Origin: a bacterium
GTDB taxonomy: Bacteria; Spirochaetota; UBA4802; UBA5550
Direction: 5' to 3'
NCBI GenBank assembly: GCA_024224995.1
Contig: JAAENB010000444.1
Coordinates: 1 to 6,185 of the forward strand
Length of the DNA stretch: 6,185 nt
Shown here: positions 1-5,941 of the stretch, piece after piece
Numbering within the stretch: position 1 is the first letter of the stretch
Layout of the letters: each line of letters opens with the position of its first letter
The notes under the pieces: model-generated
Database searches by the model: none
Seen by the model: the letters and a program-made list of their open reading frames with translations, nothing else
Told to the model about the DNA's origin: nothing
Translations under genes and position numbers: made by a program

Positions 1-1
1 A

Positions 2-1339
2 CTTGGCATAGAGTCAAGACGAATAGAGAAGGATTTAAGAAGGATACTTGAATACCTGGAAGAAGAGAGAGATAAAAGATTATCCCCGGTTGATGAGGAT
101 AAAGAGTATGCTCTTACTAAAGAAGAAAAGGCTCTGGGAGTTGAGTTTTTGAAGAGCCCGGACCTGTTTGACCAGGTAGTAAAAGACATGGACACCATCG
201 GCTATGTGGGGGAGATATTAAACAAACAATTGATGTACATCGCTGCAAGTTCAAGAAAGCTTGATGACCCAATTTCAGTACTTGTGGTTTCCGAGTCCGC
301 GTCCGGAAAATCCATGCTTGTAGACACAGTGAAGAAACTGATCCCGGCTGAAGATGTAATTTCCGTGACCTCTCTTTCAGACCAGGCACTAAATTATGTA
401 GGGGATCTGAGCCATAAATTTATGACTCTGGGAGAGGCACTGCATGGTGATATAGTAGACCTCCAGTTACGTGAGATGCTTTCCTCAAAAGAGCTGTCTC
501 GAATGGTAACCATGAAAGACAGTAAGAGCGGAGTACGGGAAAGCAAAATAATAAGAACAAAGGCGATAGTATCCTGTGTAATGAGTACAACTGATTATAA
601 TATTAATCCGGAGAACGCGAGCCGCAGTTTTATAATAGATACGGACGAAAGCAGGGAGCAAACTCAAAGAATCCATGAAGCGCAACGGGCTAAATATACA
701 CTTGAAAGGTATAAAGAAATGACCAGTGTAATACCCGGAATAATAAAGAAGCACCATTCAGCACAGAGGCTGCTTAAAAAGATTGTGATAGTCAACCGTT
801 TCGCTTATTACCTGCGTTTTCCCGATAAACTTATGAGAACCCGCCGGGACCATGACCGGTTTTTGGACCTTATAGCCGGTGTTTGTTTTATCCGGCAATA
901 TCAAAAGGAAACAAAAAACAACGAGGGAATACCGTATATAGAATGTGATCTTGATGATTATAAAATTGCTTATACCATAATGGTAAACGGGGTACTTTCC
1001 GCAACCATGCTTGATTTACCGAAGGGCGCAATCTCTCTATATGAAGATATCCGGGAAATGGTAAGGGAGATGGCAAAAGAAAGAAAAATAGAGACCCGAG
1101 AGGTAACCTTTATTCAAAAAGAGGTAAGGGCGCATACCGGTCTTGGAGGGGAGTTGATAAAGAAACATATAAGAACCCTGGTTGATTATGAGTATATCCA
1201 GGTGACAAACGGTAAAAATCGGGGAACCCGGCGCAGTTACCGGATCAGGTCTGACGAACCAATAGACAGGGTTGATTTTGACATGATCCCGGCACCTGTT
1301 GAAATGGGGGAAATGATAAAGAAAGAATTGCCCAACTAA
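2..1339 (+). CDS. CHC2 zinc-finger primase/helicase-like family P-loop ATPase, C-terminal part (5' end outside window)
   Basis: The reading frame is open from base 2 and contributes 49 codons before the TTG at 149. That TTG has no good ribosome binding site and the protein family continues upstream, so the gene is cut by the window edge. In-window numbering gives 445 residues. About residues 50-240 form an ATPase core: a Walker A-like loop SESASGKS at 97-104, a Walker B-like strand FMTLGEA at 140-146, a sensor-like STTD at 195-198, and NASRSF at 205-210 with a possible arginine finger before DTDESREQT. About 364-415 looks like a winged helix (REVTFIQKEVRAHTGL onward). I recognise this stretch from proteins annotated as CHC2 zinc-finger domain proteins or DNA primases, whose zinc finger and TOPRIM lie further N-terminal, here unseen. 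Expected role: priming or unwinding of element DNA in the cytoplasm. The family assignment is from memory of the sequence; the exact activity is inferred. Confidence 0.75.
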   Translation, partial: LGIESRRIEKDLRRILEYLEEERDKRLSPVDEDKEYALTKEEKALGVEFLKSPDLFDQVVKDMDTIGYVGEILNKQLMYIAASSRKLDDPISVLVVSESASGKSMLVDTVKKLIPAEDVISVTSLSDQALNYVGDLSHKFMTLGEALHGDIVDLQLREMLSSKELSRMVTMKDSKSGVRESKIIRTKAIVSCVMSTTDYNINPENASRSFIIDTDESREQTQRIHEAQRAKYTLERYKEMTSVIPGIIKKHHSAQRLLKKIVIVNRFAYYLRFPDKLMRTRRDHDRFLDLIAGVCFIRQYQKETKNNEGIPYIECDLDDYKIAYTIMVNGVLSATMLDLPKGAISLYEDIREMVREMAKERKIETREVTFIQKEVRAHTGLGGELIKKHIRTLVDYEYIQVTNGKNRGTRRSYRIRSDEPIDRVDFDMIPAPVEMGEMIKKELPN

Positions 1340-1357
1340 CTGCAAAAAAGTGGATAC

Positions 1358-1384
1358 AGTGGGTAATACCGGGTATTACCCACT
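1358..1384. repeat. 27-bp perfect palindrome; hairpin terminator/attenuator or recombinase site
   Basis: AGTGGGTAATACC at 1358-1370 is followed by one G and then its exact reverse complement at 1372-1384. As RNA it folds into a 12-bp stem with a CGG loop, followed by TTTT at 1384-1387, so it may act as a weak intrinsic terminator or attenuator after the ATPase stop at 1339. As DNA it can also be read as two 10-bp arms around a 7-bp centre (ACCGGGT), the geometry of a tyrosine recombinase core site. An alternative shorter hairpin pairs AAAAGTGG at 1346-1353 with CCACTTTT at 1380-1387. The palindrome is certain; its role is not. Confidence 0.7.
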
Positions 1385-1399
1385 TTTAGGAGTTAAGAG

Positions 1400-1412
1400 C
1401 TGAACAGTTCAG
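1400..1412. repeat. 13-bp palindrome CTGAACAGTTCAG
   Basis: Two perfect 6-bp arms (CTGAAC and GTTCAG) flank a single A, about 62 bases before the first recombinase start. The compact odd-length dyad fits a dimeric repressor operator better than a terminator, because there is no T-run and the loop is too small. It lies between the two AGGAGTTA copies. No recognisable promoter -35/-10 pair was found beside it. Confidence 0.4.
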
Positions 1413-1462
1413 GAGTTACAAAGTGGGTCCGGAGTCCCGGCGGAAAAGTGTTAAAAGATAAC

Positions 1463-1468
1463 AAGGGG
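1463..1468 (+). promoter_or_regulatory. Ribosome binding site AAGGGG deciding the ATG start at 1475
   Basis: AAGGGG sits six bases before ATG 1475. The alternative in-frame GTG at 1448 only has GGAG thirteen bases upstream, which is too far. The ATG is therefore preferred and shortens the protein by nine residues. Confidence 0.65.
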
Positions 1469-1474
1469 ATAAAA

Positions 1475-2812
1475 ATGACTGAAGAGAAAATAACCGGAGA
1501 ACAGGAATTAATATTAAAGGTCTATATAAAAGTATTACGGGAAGAGGGAAAAACAACGGTAAAGTATGAAATGTCAATACGGCATTTATTCAGCTATATA
1601 AATAAAACCGGGAAAGATCTTTTGCAGCTACAAGTCAGTGAAGTTTCCGATTTCAGAGAATATTTATTTACAAGAAAGAAAACAAAAAGGTCAGGCACTT
1701 CACATTATACTGAATCAAGTGTTTCCGGTTTTTTATATCTCCTGAGTAGTTTTTATAAATATCTTCAAAGAGAAAATATGATAGCTCATAATCCATTTTC
1801 AGAGGCAAGGAAGCTTGATAAAAAATACGGAACATATTATATAACAGAACAGCAGGACCAGGTATTAAATGAATATTTAAGGGAATTAAAAATACAGGAT
1901 AAGAATACGAACAAAATAAAGACAAGCGCCCGGGTATTTTTTACCTTTGTAAATGATACGGCCCTTGATTACTTACGGCTAAAGGTAAGTGAAGCTCAAG
2001 AGTTCCAGACCTATTTGACAACAATGACCAAAGAGGACGGCGCGATACATTATAACATCTCAACCGTTTCGGCCATGCTGTCGCTTTTAACCTCGTTTTA
2101 TGAATATTTACGAAAGAAAAGAATAGTTCAAACAAATCCTTTTTTAGAGATTAAAAAAGTCACTAAAAATAGAATCCTGCCAAGAAACGTATTGAATGAA
2201 AAGAATATGGATAAATTTTTAAAACATTTAAGACACCGTTGGAAAGAGGGGGATTTAAATGAACGGAAAAAAATTTATAAAGTACACGTAATAAGCGAGC
2301 TTATGTATTCAACCGGTGCTCGTATTAACGAGATCGCCAAATTAAAAGTTGAAGATGTTGATTTACTCCGTGGAGTTGTGCGAATTGAGGATAGTAAGAC
2401 CAGACAAATAAGGGAAGGAATATTAAACAGCTACGCTGAAAAAGTATTAAAGGTTTACATTGAAGAGATGAGAGAACATGTACTGCTTGATAAAAGTTCC
2501 AACATGGAATACCTGTTTGGAAGTAAAAGGCACATAAAGCAATGGGTCAATGAAATTTTACAGGATGAAAGTGAGAAGCTGGGACTTGGAGAGTTTACCT
2601 CCCATAATTTTAGACATGCCGTAGGCTACCACCTGTTGCGTAATGGATGCGATATGCGGCACATACAGGGAATCCTGGGACATAAACGCTTAAGCTCCAC
2701 GCAGATTTATACAAAGGTAGATAGGGAAAGATTGAAAGGTGTACTTGATGAGTTTCATCCTCGGATATTAAGAGCTAAAAAAGATGAGAGGGAAGACAAT
2801 GAAGAATTTTAA
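1475..2812 (+). CDS. Tyrosine recombinase/integrase with duplicated core-binding domain
   Basis: A 445-aa site-specific recombinase that would cut and rejoin DNA through a covalent tyrosine intermediate. Numbered from the ATG, the C-terminal catalytic domain (about 235-440) has every expected residue: R283 (STGARINE), K308 (EDSKTR), H377 and R380 (HNFRH), H403 (LGHK) and nucleophile Y412 (QIYTKV). The N-terminal half is unusual: two SAM-like core-binding domains, about residues 12-114 and 129-229, are visibly homologous. For example, HYTESSVSGFLYLLSSFYKY matches HYNISTVSAMLSLLTSFYEY. Typical XerC/XerD proteins have one such domain and are near 300 aa, so the extra length is explained by this duplication. 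The C-terminus is short and charged. The next gene starts inside its last codons, so both are probably made from one mRNA. An in-frame GTG at 1448 would add nine residues. Target site and biological role are not known. Confidence 0.92.
   Translation: MTEEKITGEQELILKVYIKVLREEGKTTVKYEMSIRHLFSYINKTGKDLLQLQVSEVSDFREYLFTRKKTKRSGTSHYTESSVSGFLYLLSSFYKYLQRENMIAHNPFSEARKLDKKYGTYYITEQQDQVLNEYLRELKIQDKNTNKIKTSARVFFTFVNDTALDYLRLKVSEAQEFQTYLTTMTKEDGAIHYNISTVSAMLSLLTSFYEYLRKKRIVQTNPFLEIKKVTKNRILPRNVLNEKNMDKFLKHLRHRWKEGDLNERKKIYKVHVISELMYSTGARINEIAKLKVEDVDLLRGVVRIEDSKTRQIREGILNSYAEKVLKVYIEEMREHVLLDKSSNMEYLFGSKRHIKQWVNEILQDESEKLGLGEFTSHNFRHAVGYHLLRNGCDMRHIQGILGHKRLSSTQIYTKVDRERLKGVLDEFHPRILRAKKDEREDNEEF
2788..2792 (+). 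promoter_or_regulatory. Ribosome binding site GAGGG for the second recombinase, inside the first gene
   Basis: GAGGG lies six bases before ATG 2799. The earlier in-frame ATG at 2784 overlaps this purine tract and has no good site of its own, so 2799 is chosen as start. The site is embedded in the charged C-terminal codons of the upstream gene, which implies coupled translation. Confidence 0.65.
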
Positions 2813-3827
2813 CAGCCTGCTTCAATTATTTGAGAACTATTTAAAAGGGTTGAGATATTCAGAAATAACAATCCGCAAAAATAAATACGCGGTAAAACAG
2901 CTTATTGATTTTGTTGAAGAGAGGGGAAAGAAAAATGCCAGTGCGATAAAAGAAAACGATATTAAAAGTTTTGTTGAATACCTCCGCGACACCCCCATAG
3001 GGAACGGTAAACCCTGTAAAGTGAGTACAATAAACAGTAAGATTTTCGCTTTGAACCATTTTTTCAGGTTTTTGTACAGAAATGATTTTATAATTCTGAA
3101 TCCCATGGAAACCGGTTCATATGAAATAAAAAAAATTGAGAGTAAAAAGGAAATATTTACGAGAGAAGAGATTGGCAGATTTCTTGATAAGGTAGATATA
3201 AACAGTGAGCAGGGAGTAAAATACCGGGCTATATTTGAGCTTATGTATTCCTCCGGGCTCCGCGTGGGCGAAGTAGTAAACCTCAATATTGAAGATATTG
3301 ACCTTGCCGATAGAATTTTGATTGTCAAGGAAGGGAAAGGAAAAAAGGACAGAATAGTACCGTTTTCAGAAGTAGCGGTCATGTTCTTAAAGAAATATAT
3401 TGAAGGGGAGCGCAAGAAAGTCCTGAAAAATGTAAGCCTGACAGATGAAAAAGCGCTGTTCTTTACATACCACCGTCGAATAAAGTACGATACAATAAAA
3501 AATAAATTTAATAAGATACTTCACTCACTGGAGATGAAGCGGGAAAACCTGACAACTCATAGTATACGGCATTCAACAGCAACCCATCTTCTGGAAGCAG
3601 GCGCCGACGTACGGCACATTCAGGAATTGCTTGGCCATGAAAAAATTGATACAACCGTACGATATACTCACGTAGTAATGGAAAATTTAAAACGGGCTTA
3701 CCGGAGCAGTCATCCCAGGGAAAACCAGTTTTATGAGGAAATTGACGAGGAATATTTTGAAAGTATAGCCATGTTGAAGAATGATATTTTACGCAGGGTT
3801 GAGATAAATAAAAGATATAGAAAATAA
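2799..3827 (+). CDS. XerC/XerD-like tyrosine recombinase
   Basis: A 342-aa site-specific recombinase. Numbered from ATG 2799, one SAM-like core-binding domain spans about residues 6-100. The catalytic domain (about 117-297) carries R155 (SSGLRVGE), K180 (EGKGKKDR), H254 and R257 (HSIRH), H280 (LLGHEKI) and nucleophile Y289 (VRYTHV). The motifs LMYSSGLRVGE and TATHLLEAGADVRHIQELLGH are very close to the Xer consensus. About 50 charged residues follow the nucleophile, longer than the short tail of XerC/D, and could mediate contact with a partner. Its start overlaps the previous recombinase by 14 bp. I infer the two work as a pair, perhaps a heterotetramer like XerCD, but they could act at different sites. 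The gene is AT-rich and ends just before a strong terminator. No host xer symbol is given because the context is an element, not a housekeeping locus. Confidence 0.92.
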   Translation: MKNFNSLLQLFENYLKGLRYSEITIRKNKYAVKQLIDFVEERGKKNASAIKENDIKSFVEYLRDTPIGNGKPCKVSTINSKIFALNHFFRFLYRNDFIILNPMETGSYEIKKIESKKEIFTREEIGRFLDKVDINSEQGVKYRAIFELMYSSGLRVGEVVNLNIEDIDLADRILIVKEGKGKKDRIVPFSEVAVMFLKKYIEGERKKVLKNVSLTDEKALFFTYHRRIKYDTIKNKFNKILHSLEMKRENLTTHSIRHSTATHLLEAGADVRHIQELLGHEKIDTTVRYTHVVMENLKRAYRSSHPRENQFYEEIDEEYFESIAMLKNDILRRVEINKRYRK

Positions 3828-3872
3828 CCGCTTGAAGAAAATTGATATACGAAAGTAATTTTTACTGACAAG

Positions 3873-3912
3873 ACTGTGGGCATATGATAATAACATGCCC
3901 ACAGTTTTTTTT
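3873..3912 (+). terminator. Strong rho-independent terminator after the recombinase operon
   Basis: ACTGTGGGCAT (3873-3883) and ATGCCCACAGT (3895-3905) form a perfect 11-bp stem with an 11-base loop, followed directly by eight T (3905-3912). It starts 46 bases after the recombinase stop. Read from the minus strand the hairpin is preceded by A and not followed by a T-run, so it should work mainly for the + operon, with only minor effect on the convergent gene that ends at 3933. Confidence 0.92.
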
Positions 3913-3932
3913 ATATAACCCTTCCTGTTTTT

Positions 3933-4583
3933 TTAAGTGGCCAGCCTTGTACCGGAAGTGAGAGCGTTACCGGTTACAGCCTCCGAAACGGTTTGGGCGC
4001 TTGAATACACCTCATCCGTTAAAATGGCATAAGCGATATAATTTACTCCCGGAGATAAATTTTGAATTGTTTGAGGTGATGACGCGGCAATACCCAGGTC
4101 ATGACGTGTTAATTCTTCACTCAATACACCGTTGTCGGCTTCTTCAACAAATATGGTGAGATGCATTCCATCAGGAATTTGATCAAAGGTACATTGAATT
4201 CGACCAGTTGTTGTCCCGGTAGCAACTTGAAAATTTTGAACTGTTCTTTCTTCCTCTATTGGTTTAAAAAGTTCCAGAGGTTCACCTTCATCGTAATTAT
4301 GAAAATTTTGCTGAATGAACTGATTATACCCGGTTAACTGTTTTCCTTTAACGTCAAGGTTCCAGCTTTTTTGCATGGGACCTCCGTCATTTTTAAACTG
4401 CTGCCAGATACGTACAAGATTTTTAAAGTTGTTTCTTACTTTTGTTTGTTCTTCCGTATGGGGATCATGACGGGAAGTTCCTTTGCTCCTTACGTAGTTA
4501 ATCCCTTTCCATTTTGAGTAAACCATTCCTTTCATTTCTTTTTTTATATCCGTAAACATTGGATGAAGATTAATAATCGGCAT
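3933..4583 (-). CDS. Unrecognised 216-aa protein: basic N-terminal module plus fibronectin-III-like domain
   Basis: The function is not known. Residues about 1-93 are rich in lysine, arginine and aromatics and follow the pattern KGMVYSKWKGINYVRS, then a T..Q...R..F stretch and W, ending SWNLDVKGKQLTGYNQFI. I associate this layout with DUF6266-type or similar hypothetical proteins found in many copies in Bacteroidetes and spirochaete genomes; this is a resemblance, not a proven match. Residues about 115-205 look like a beta-rich fibronectin-III-like fold (GRIQCTFDQIPDG, then LSPGVNYIAYAIL). There is no signal peptide or membrane segment, and the single cysteine is C131. The start is secure: AGGAGG lies seven bases upstream of the ATG. 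It has a good promoter, and since no clear terminator follows thiH, readthrough from there is possible. It converges on the recombinase operon and may be element cargo or resident. A phage-like structural or DNA-packing role is conceivable but not shown. Confidence 0.8.
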   Translation of the reverse strand: MPIINLHPMFTDIKKEMKGMVYSKWKGINYVRSKGTSRHDPHTEEQTKVRNNFKNLVRIWQQFKNDGGPMQKSWNLDVKGKQLTGYNQFIQQNFHNYDEGEPLELFKPIEEERTVQNFQVATGTTTGRIQCTFDQIPDGMHLTIFVEEADNGVLSEELTRHDLGIAASSPQTIQNLSPGVNYIAYAILTDEVYSSAQTVSEAVTGNALTSGTRLAT

Positions 4584-4590
4584 AATAAGC

Positions 4591-4596
4591 CCTCCT
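4591..4596 (-). promoter_or_regulatory. Canonical AGGAGG ribosome binding site of the 216-aa gene
   Basis: A perfect AGGAGG on the minus strand is separated from ATG (4583-4581) by seven bases. This fixes the start of an otherwise unrecognised protein and suggests efficient translation when the site is accessible. Confidence 0.85.
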
Positions 4597-4624
4597 ATAT
4601 TATATATATTGTTATTCTATAAGG

Positions 4625-4654
4625 ATTATATATTTAAATATATTAGAGCATCAA
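4625..4654 (-). promoter_or_regulatory. Sigma70-like promoter for the 216-aa gene
   Basis: On the minus strand TTGATG (4654-4649) is followed after 18 bases by a perfect TATAAT (4630-4625). Transcription would begin near 4618, giving a leader of about 35 bases before the ATG. The interval contains a 16-bp AT palindrome (ATATATTTAAATATAT, 4628-4643) that overlaps the -10 box and could be an operator or simply AT-rich promoter DNA. Confidence 0.6.
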
Positions 4655-4754
4655 GAGGGCTTATTCAAGCAAAATATGCATTTTAGTGGAGTTTTTTTGT
4701 TGGTTTAAGCGTAATAATAGTGTTTTTTGGGCATGGGTATAGTGTAAACTGAAA

Positions 4755-5861
4755 TCAGGTGAAATCCCGATCCCAGTCCTTCCAGACGGGGTAATACCCC
4801 TTCGACTTAATCACCTTAGCAATCTCCTCCGGAGACCTGTCATCCTCCACACTAAACTGCTTATCCGCGTCAGCAACCCCGGAATACCCGCCCGGCTCCG
4901 TTTTGGAACCCGCGCTCATGGTCGTTACCCCCAGGGGCATCACATTATCCCTGAAAAAAGCCGACTCCCTTGTGGAGAGCACAAGCCCGGCATCGGGTAG
5001 AATAATGCGCATAGCGCAGAGCAGGTGCGTTAAATCCCGGTCCGAAACCGCTTCAAGCGGAGCAAAACCGCCCGGGGCTTCACGGAGCCGGGGAAACGAA
5101 ACCAGGGTCTGGGTTTGCCAATATTTTTTAGTCAAATAGATCGCGTGCAGGGCAGAGAAAAACCCGTCCACGCGCCAGTCCGAAAGACCAAGCAGAGAGC
5201 CAATGCCAATGCGGCGAAAACCTGCCATACCGCCGCGGTCGGGAGCGTCCAGTCGCCAGAAAAAGTCTTTTTTCCGGCCGCTGGGATGGAGCGAATCATA
5301 GATCTCCTGATTATAGGTTTCCTGGTAGAGCGTAAGCCCGTCAATGCCGCTATTAACCATGAGTTTATATTCTTCTGTTTTCATGGGATAGACTTCAATG
5401 GAAACAGACGAGAATTTCTTGTGAATACGTTTTCCAATATCGGCAAGTAAGTTAACGGGGACTGCTTTGGGATGCTCGCCCGTAAGCAGGAGAATATGGC
5501 GAAAGCCCATTTCATAAATGATATGGGCCTCCTTATCCACCTCATCAGGAGAAAGCGTGACCCGCTTGATATCGTTGTCCCGGTTGAAGCCGCAGTAGAG
5601 ACAGGTATTGGAGCACTCGTTGGAAATATAGAGCGGCGTATAGAGCTGGATAGTGTTGCCAAAACGCATTCGGGTGATATCGGCCGAACGGCGTGCAAGC
5701 TCTTCCAGGCGGCTGTCGGCGGCAGGGGAGAGCAGGGCGAACAGGTCGTCCGCTTCAAGGTGCTCGGCAGCGAGCGCGCGGTTAAGATCGGATTCCGTTG
5801 CGGCGTATATTCTGTCACGGGCGTTTTCCCATGAGATGGAGTCGAACTGGTCTTTAAACAT
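4755..5861 (-). CDS. thiH: 2-iminoacetate synthase (tyrosine lyase) ThiH, radical SAM
   Basis: Cleaves L-tyrosine with S-adenosylmethionine to p-cresol and dehydroglycine, which thiazole synthase ThiG uses to build the thiazole of thiamin; cytoplasmic and oxygen-sensitive. The 368-aa protein lines up with E. coli ThiH (377 aa) nearly end to end. Visible landmarks, numbered from the ATG: radical-SAM cluster C83-x3-C87-x2-C90 (NECSNTCLYCGF), then LLLTGEHPK, YQETYNQEIY, KKDFFWRLDAPDR, GIGSLLGLSDWRVD, VSFPRLR, LSTRESAFFRD, SKTEPGGY, QFSVEDDRSPEE and terminal PVWKDWD. A GTG at 5885 would add eight residues, but ATG 5861 has GAGGG four bases upstream and aligns with the start of E. coli ThiH. It is GC-rich compared with the recombinases (38/60 in one sampled line versus 16/60), fitting a resident chromosomal gene. 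Other thi genes are not adjacent on either side within the window. No clear terminator follows the stop. Confidence 0.96.
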   Translation of the reverse strand: MFKDQFDSISWENARDRIYAATESDLNRALAAEHLEADDLFALLSPAADSRLEELARRSADITRMRFGNTIQLYTPLYISNECSNTCLYCGFNRDNDIKRVTLSPDEVDKEAHIIYEMGFRHILLLTGEHPKAVPVNLLADIGKRIHKKFSSVSIEVYPMKTEEYKLMVNSGIDGLTLYQETYNQEIYDSLHPSGRKKDFFWRLDAPDRGGMAGFRRIGIGSLLGLSDWRVDGFFSALHAIYLTKKYWQTQTLVSFPRLREAPGGFAPLEAVSDRDLTHLLCAMRIILPDAGLVLSTRESAFFRDNVMPLGVTTMSAGSKTEPGGYSGVADADKQFSVEDDRSPEEIAKVIKSKGYYPVWKDWDRDFT

Positions 5862-5903
5862 TGATCCCTCGTATAATTTTATCACAATACAGTATGCAAT
5901 GGG

Positions 5904-5931
5904 ATTATTATTTGGGGGTGATATTTGTCAA
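5904..5931 (-). promoter_or_regulatory. Sigma70-like promoter of thiH
   Basis: On the minus strand a perfect TTGACA (5931-5926) is followed after 16 bases by AATAAT (5909-5904), five of six matches to TATAAT. Transcription would start near 5897, about 36 bases before the ATG at 5861. A leader this short leaves no room for a TPP riboswitch, and its conserved CTGAGA and ACCTGA elements were not seen here. Confidence 0.6.
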
Positions 5932-5941
5932 GAACTAAGAG

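Larger units (their letters stand above)
1349..1428. repeat. Cluster of AGTGGRT motifs between ATPase and recombinase genes
   Basis: The 7-base motif AGTGG(A/G)T occurs directly at 1349-1355, 1358-1364 and 1422-1428, and inverted (ACCCACT) at 1378-1384. The octamer AGGAGTTA also repeats at 1388-1395 and 1411-1418. Repeated short motifs in the spacer just upstream of recombinase genes are a common form of binding site for recombinases, accessory factors or repressors. No binding protein can be named from sequence. Confidence 0.45.
2..3912 (+). mobile_element. Putative mobile-element module: primase/helicase-like ATPase plus two tyrosine recombinases (left end outside window)
   Basis: Three same-strand genes run without interruption into one intrinsic terminator: a P-loop ATPase of a primase/helicase-like family and two overlapping tyrosine recombinases. 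Recombinases next to a replication-type ATPase are typical of integrative elements and plasmid-like islands, so I infer a mobile-element core. The recombinase genes are AT-rich (one sampled line, 3121-3180, is 16/60 GC by hand count), unlike the neighbouring thiH (38/60 at 5041-5100), which supports foreign origin. The left boundary lies outside the window. I found no convincing attachment site or terminal direct repeat on the right side, so the right limit is simply the terminator. No transposase, relaxase or capsid gene is present in this window. Confidence 0.6.
4584..4665 (-). promoter_or_regulatory. 11-bp inverted repeat covering the ribosome binding site of the 216-aa gene
   Basis: AATAAGCCCTC at 4584-4594 and GAGGGCTTATT at 4655-4665 are exact reverse complements 60 bp apart. 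In minus-strand RNA the proximal arm contains most of the Shine-Dalgarno AGGAGGGC and ends at the start codon, so pairing would hide the site. The distal arm lies beside and upstream of the predicted -35 box, so it would only be in RNA coming from an upstream promoter such as thiH readthrough. Otherwise the repeat could be a DNA-level operator pair. The repeat is directly visible; regulation is inferred. Confidence 0.5.

Noticed and set aside
149..151. TTG at 149 as the true start of the ATPase gene
   Set aside because: The frame is open back to base 2 with coding-like, family-like sequence (ALTKEEKALGVEFL before the TTG), and no ribosome binding site precedes the TTG.
2837..3415. 192-aa open frame on the minus strand
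   Set aside because: It lies fully inside the second recombinase, whose catalytic motifs prove the + frame. The minus product has no recognisable domain and no ribosome binding site context.
4672..4754. Intrinsic terminator for thiH
   Set aside because: The T-runs here are on the + strand. On the minus strand only a 4-bp hairpin at 4749-4758 is seen, without a following T-run.
4788..4800. GGGGTAATACCCC as a second copy of the intergenic palindrome core
   Set aside because: It encodes the conserved Gly-Tyr-Tyr-Pro near the ThiH C-terminus, so the likeness is a coding coincidence.
5132..5834. Several 70-145 aa frames on both strands over thiH
   Set aside because: They are alternative frames of a GC-rich gene whose identity as ThiH is secure.
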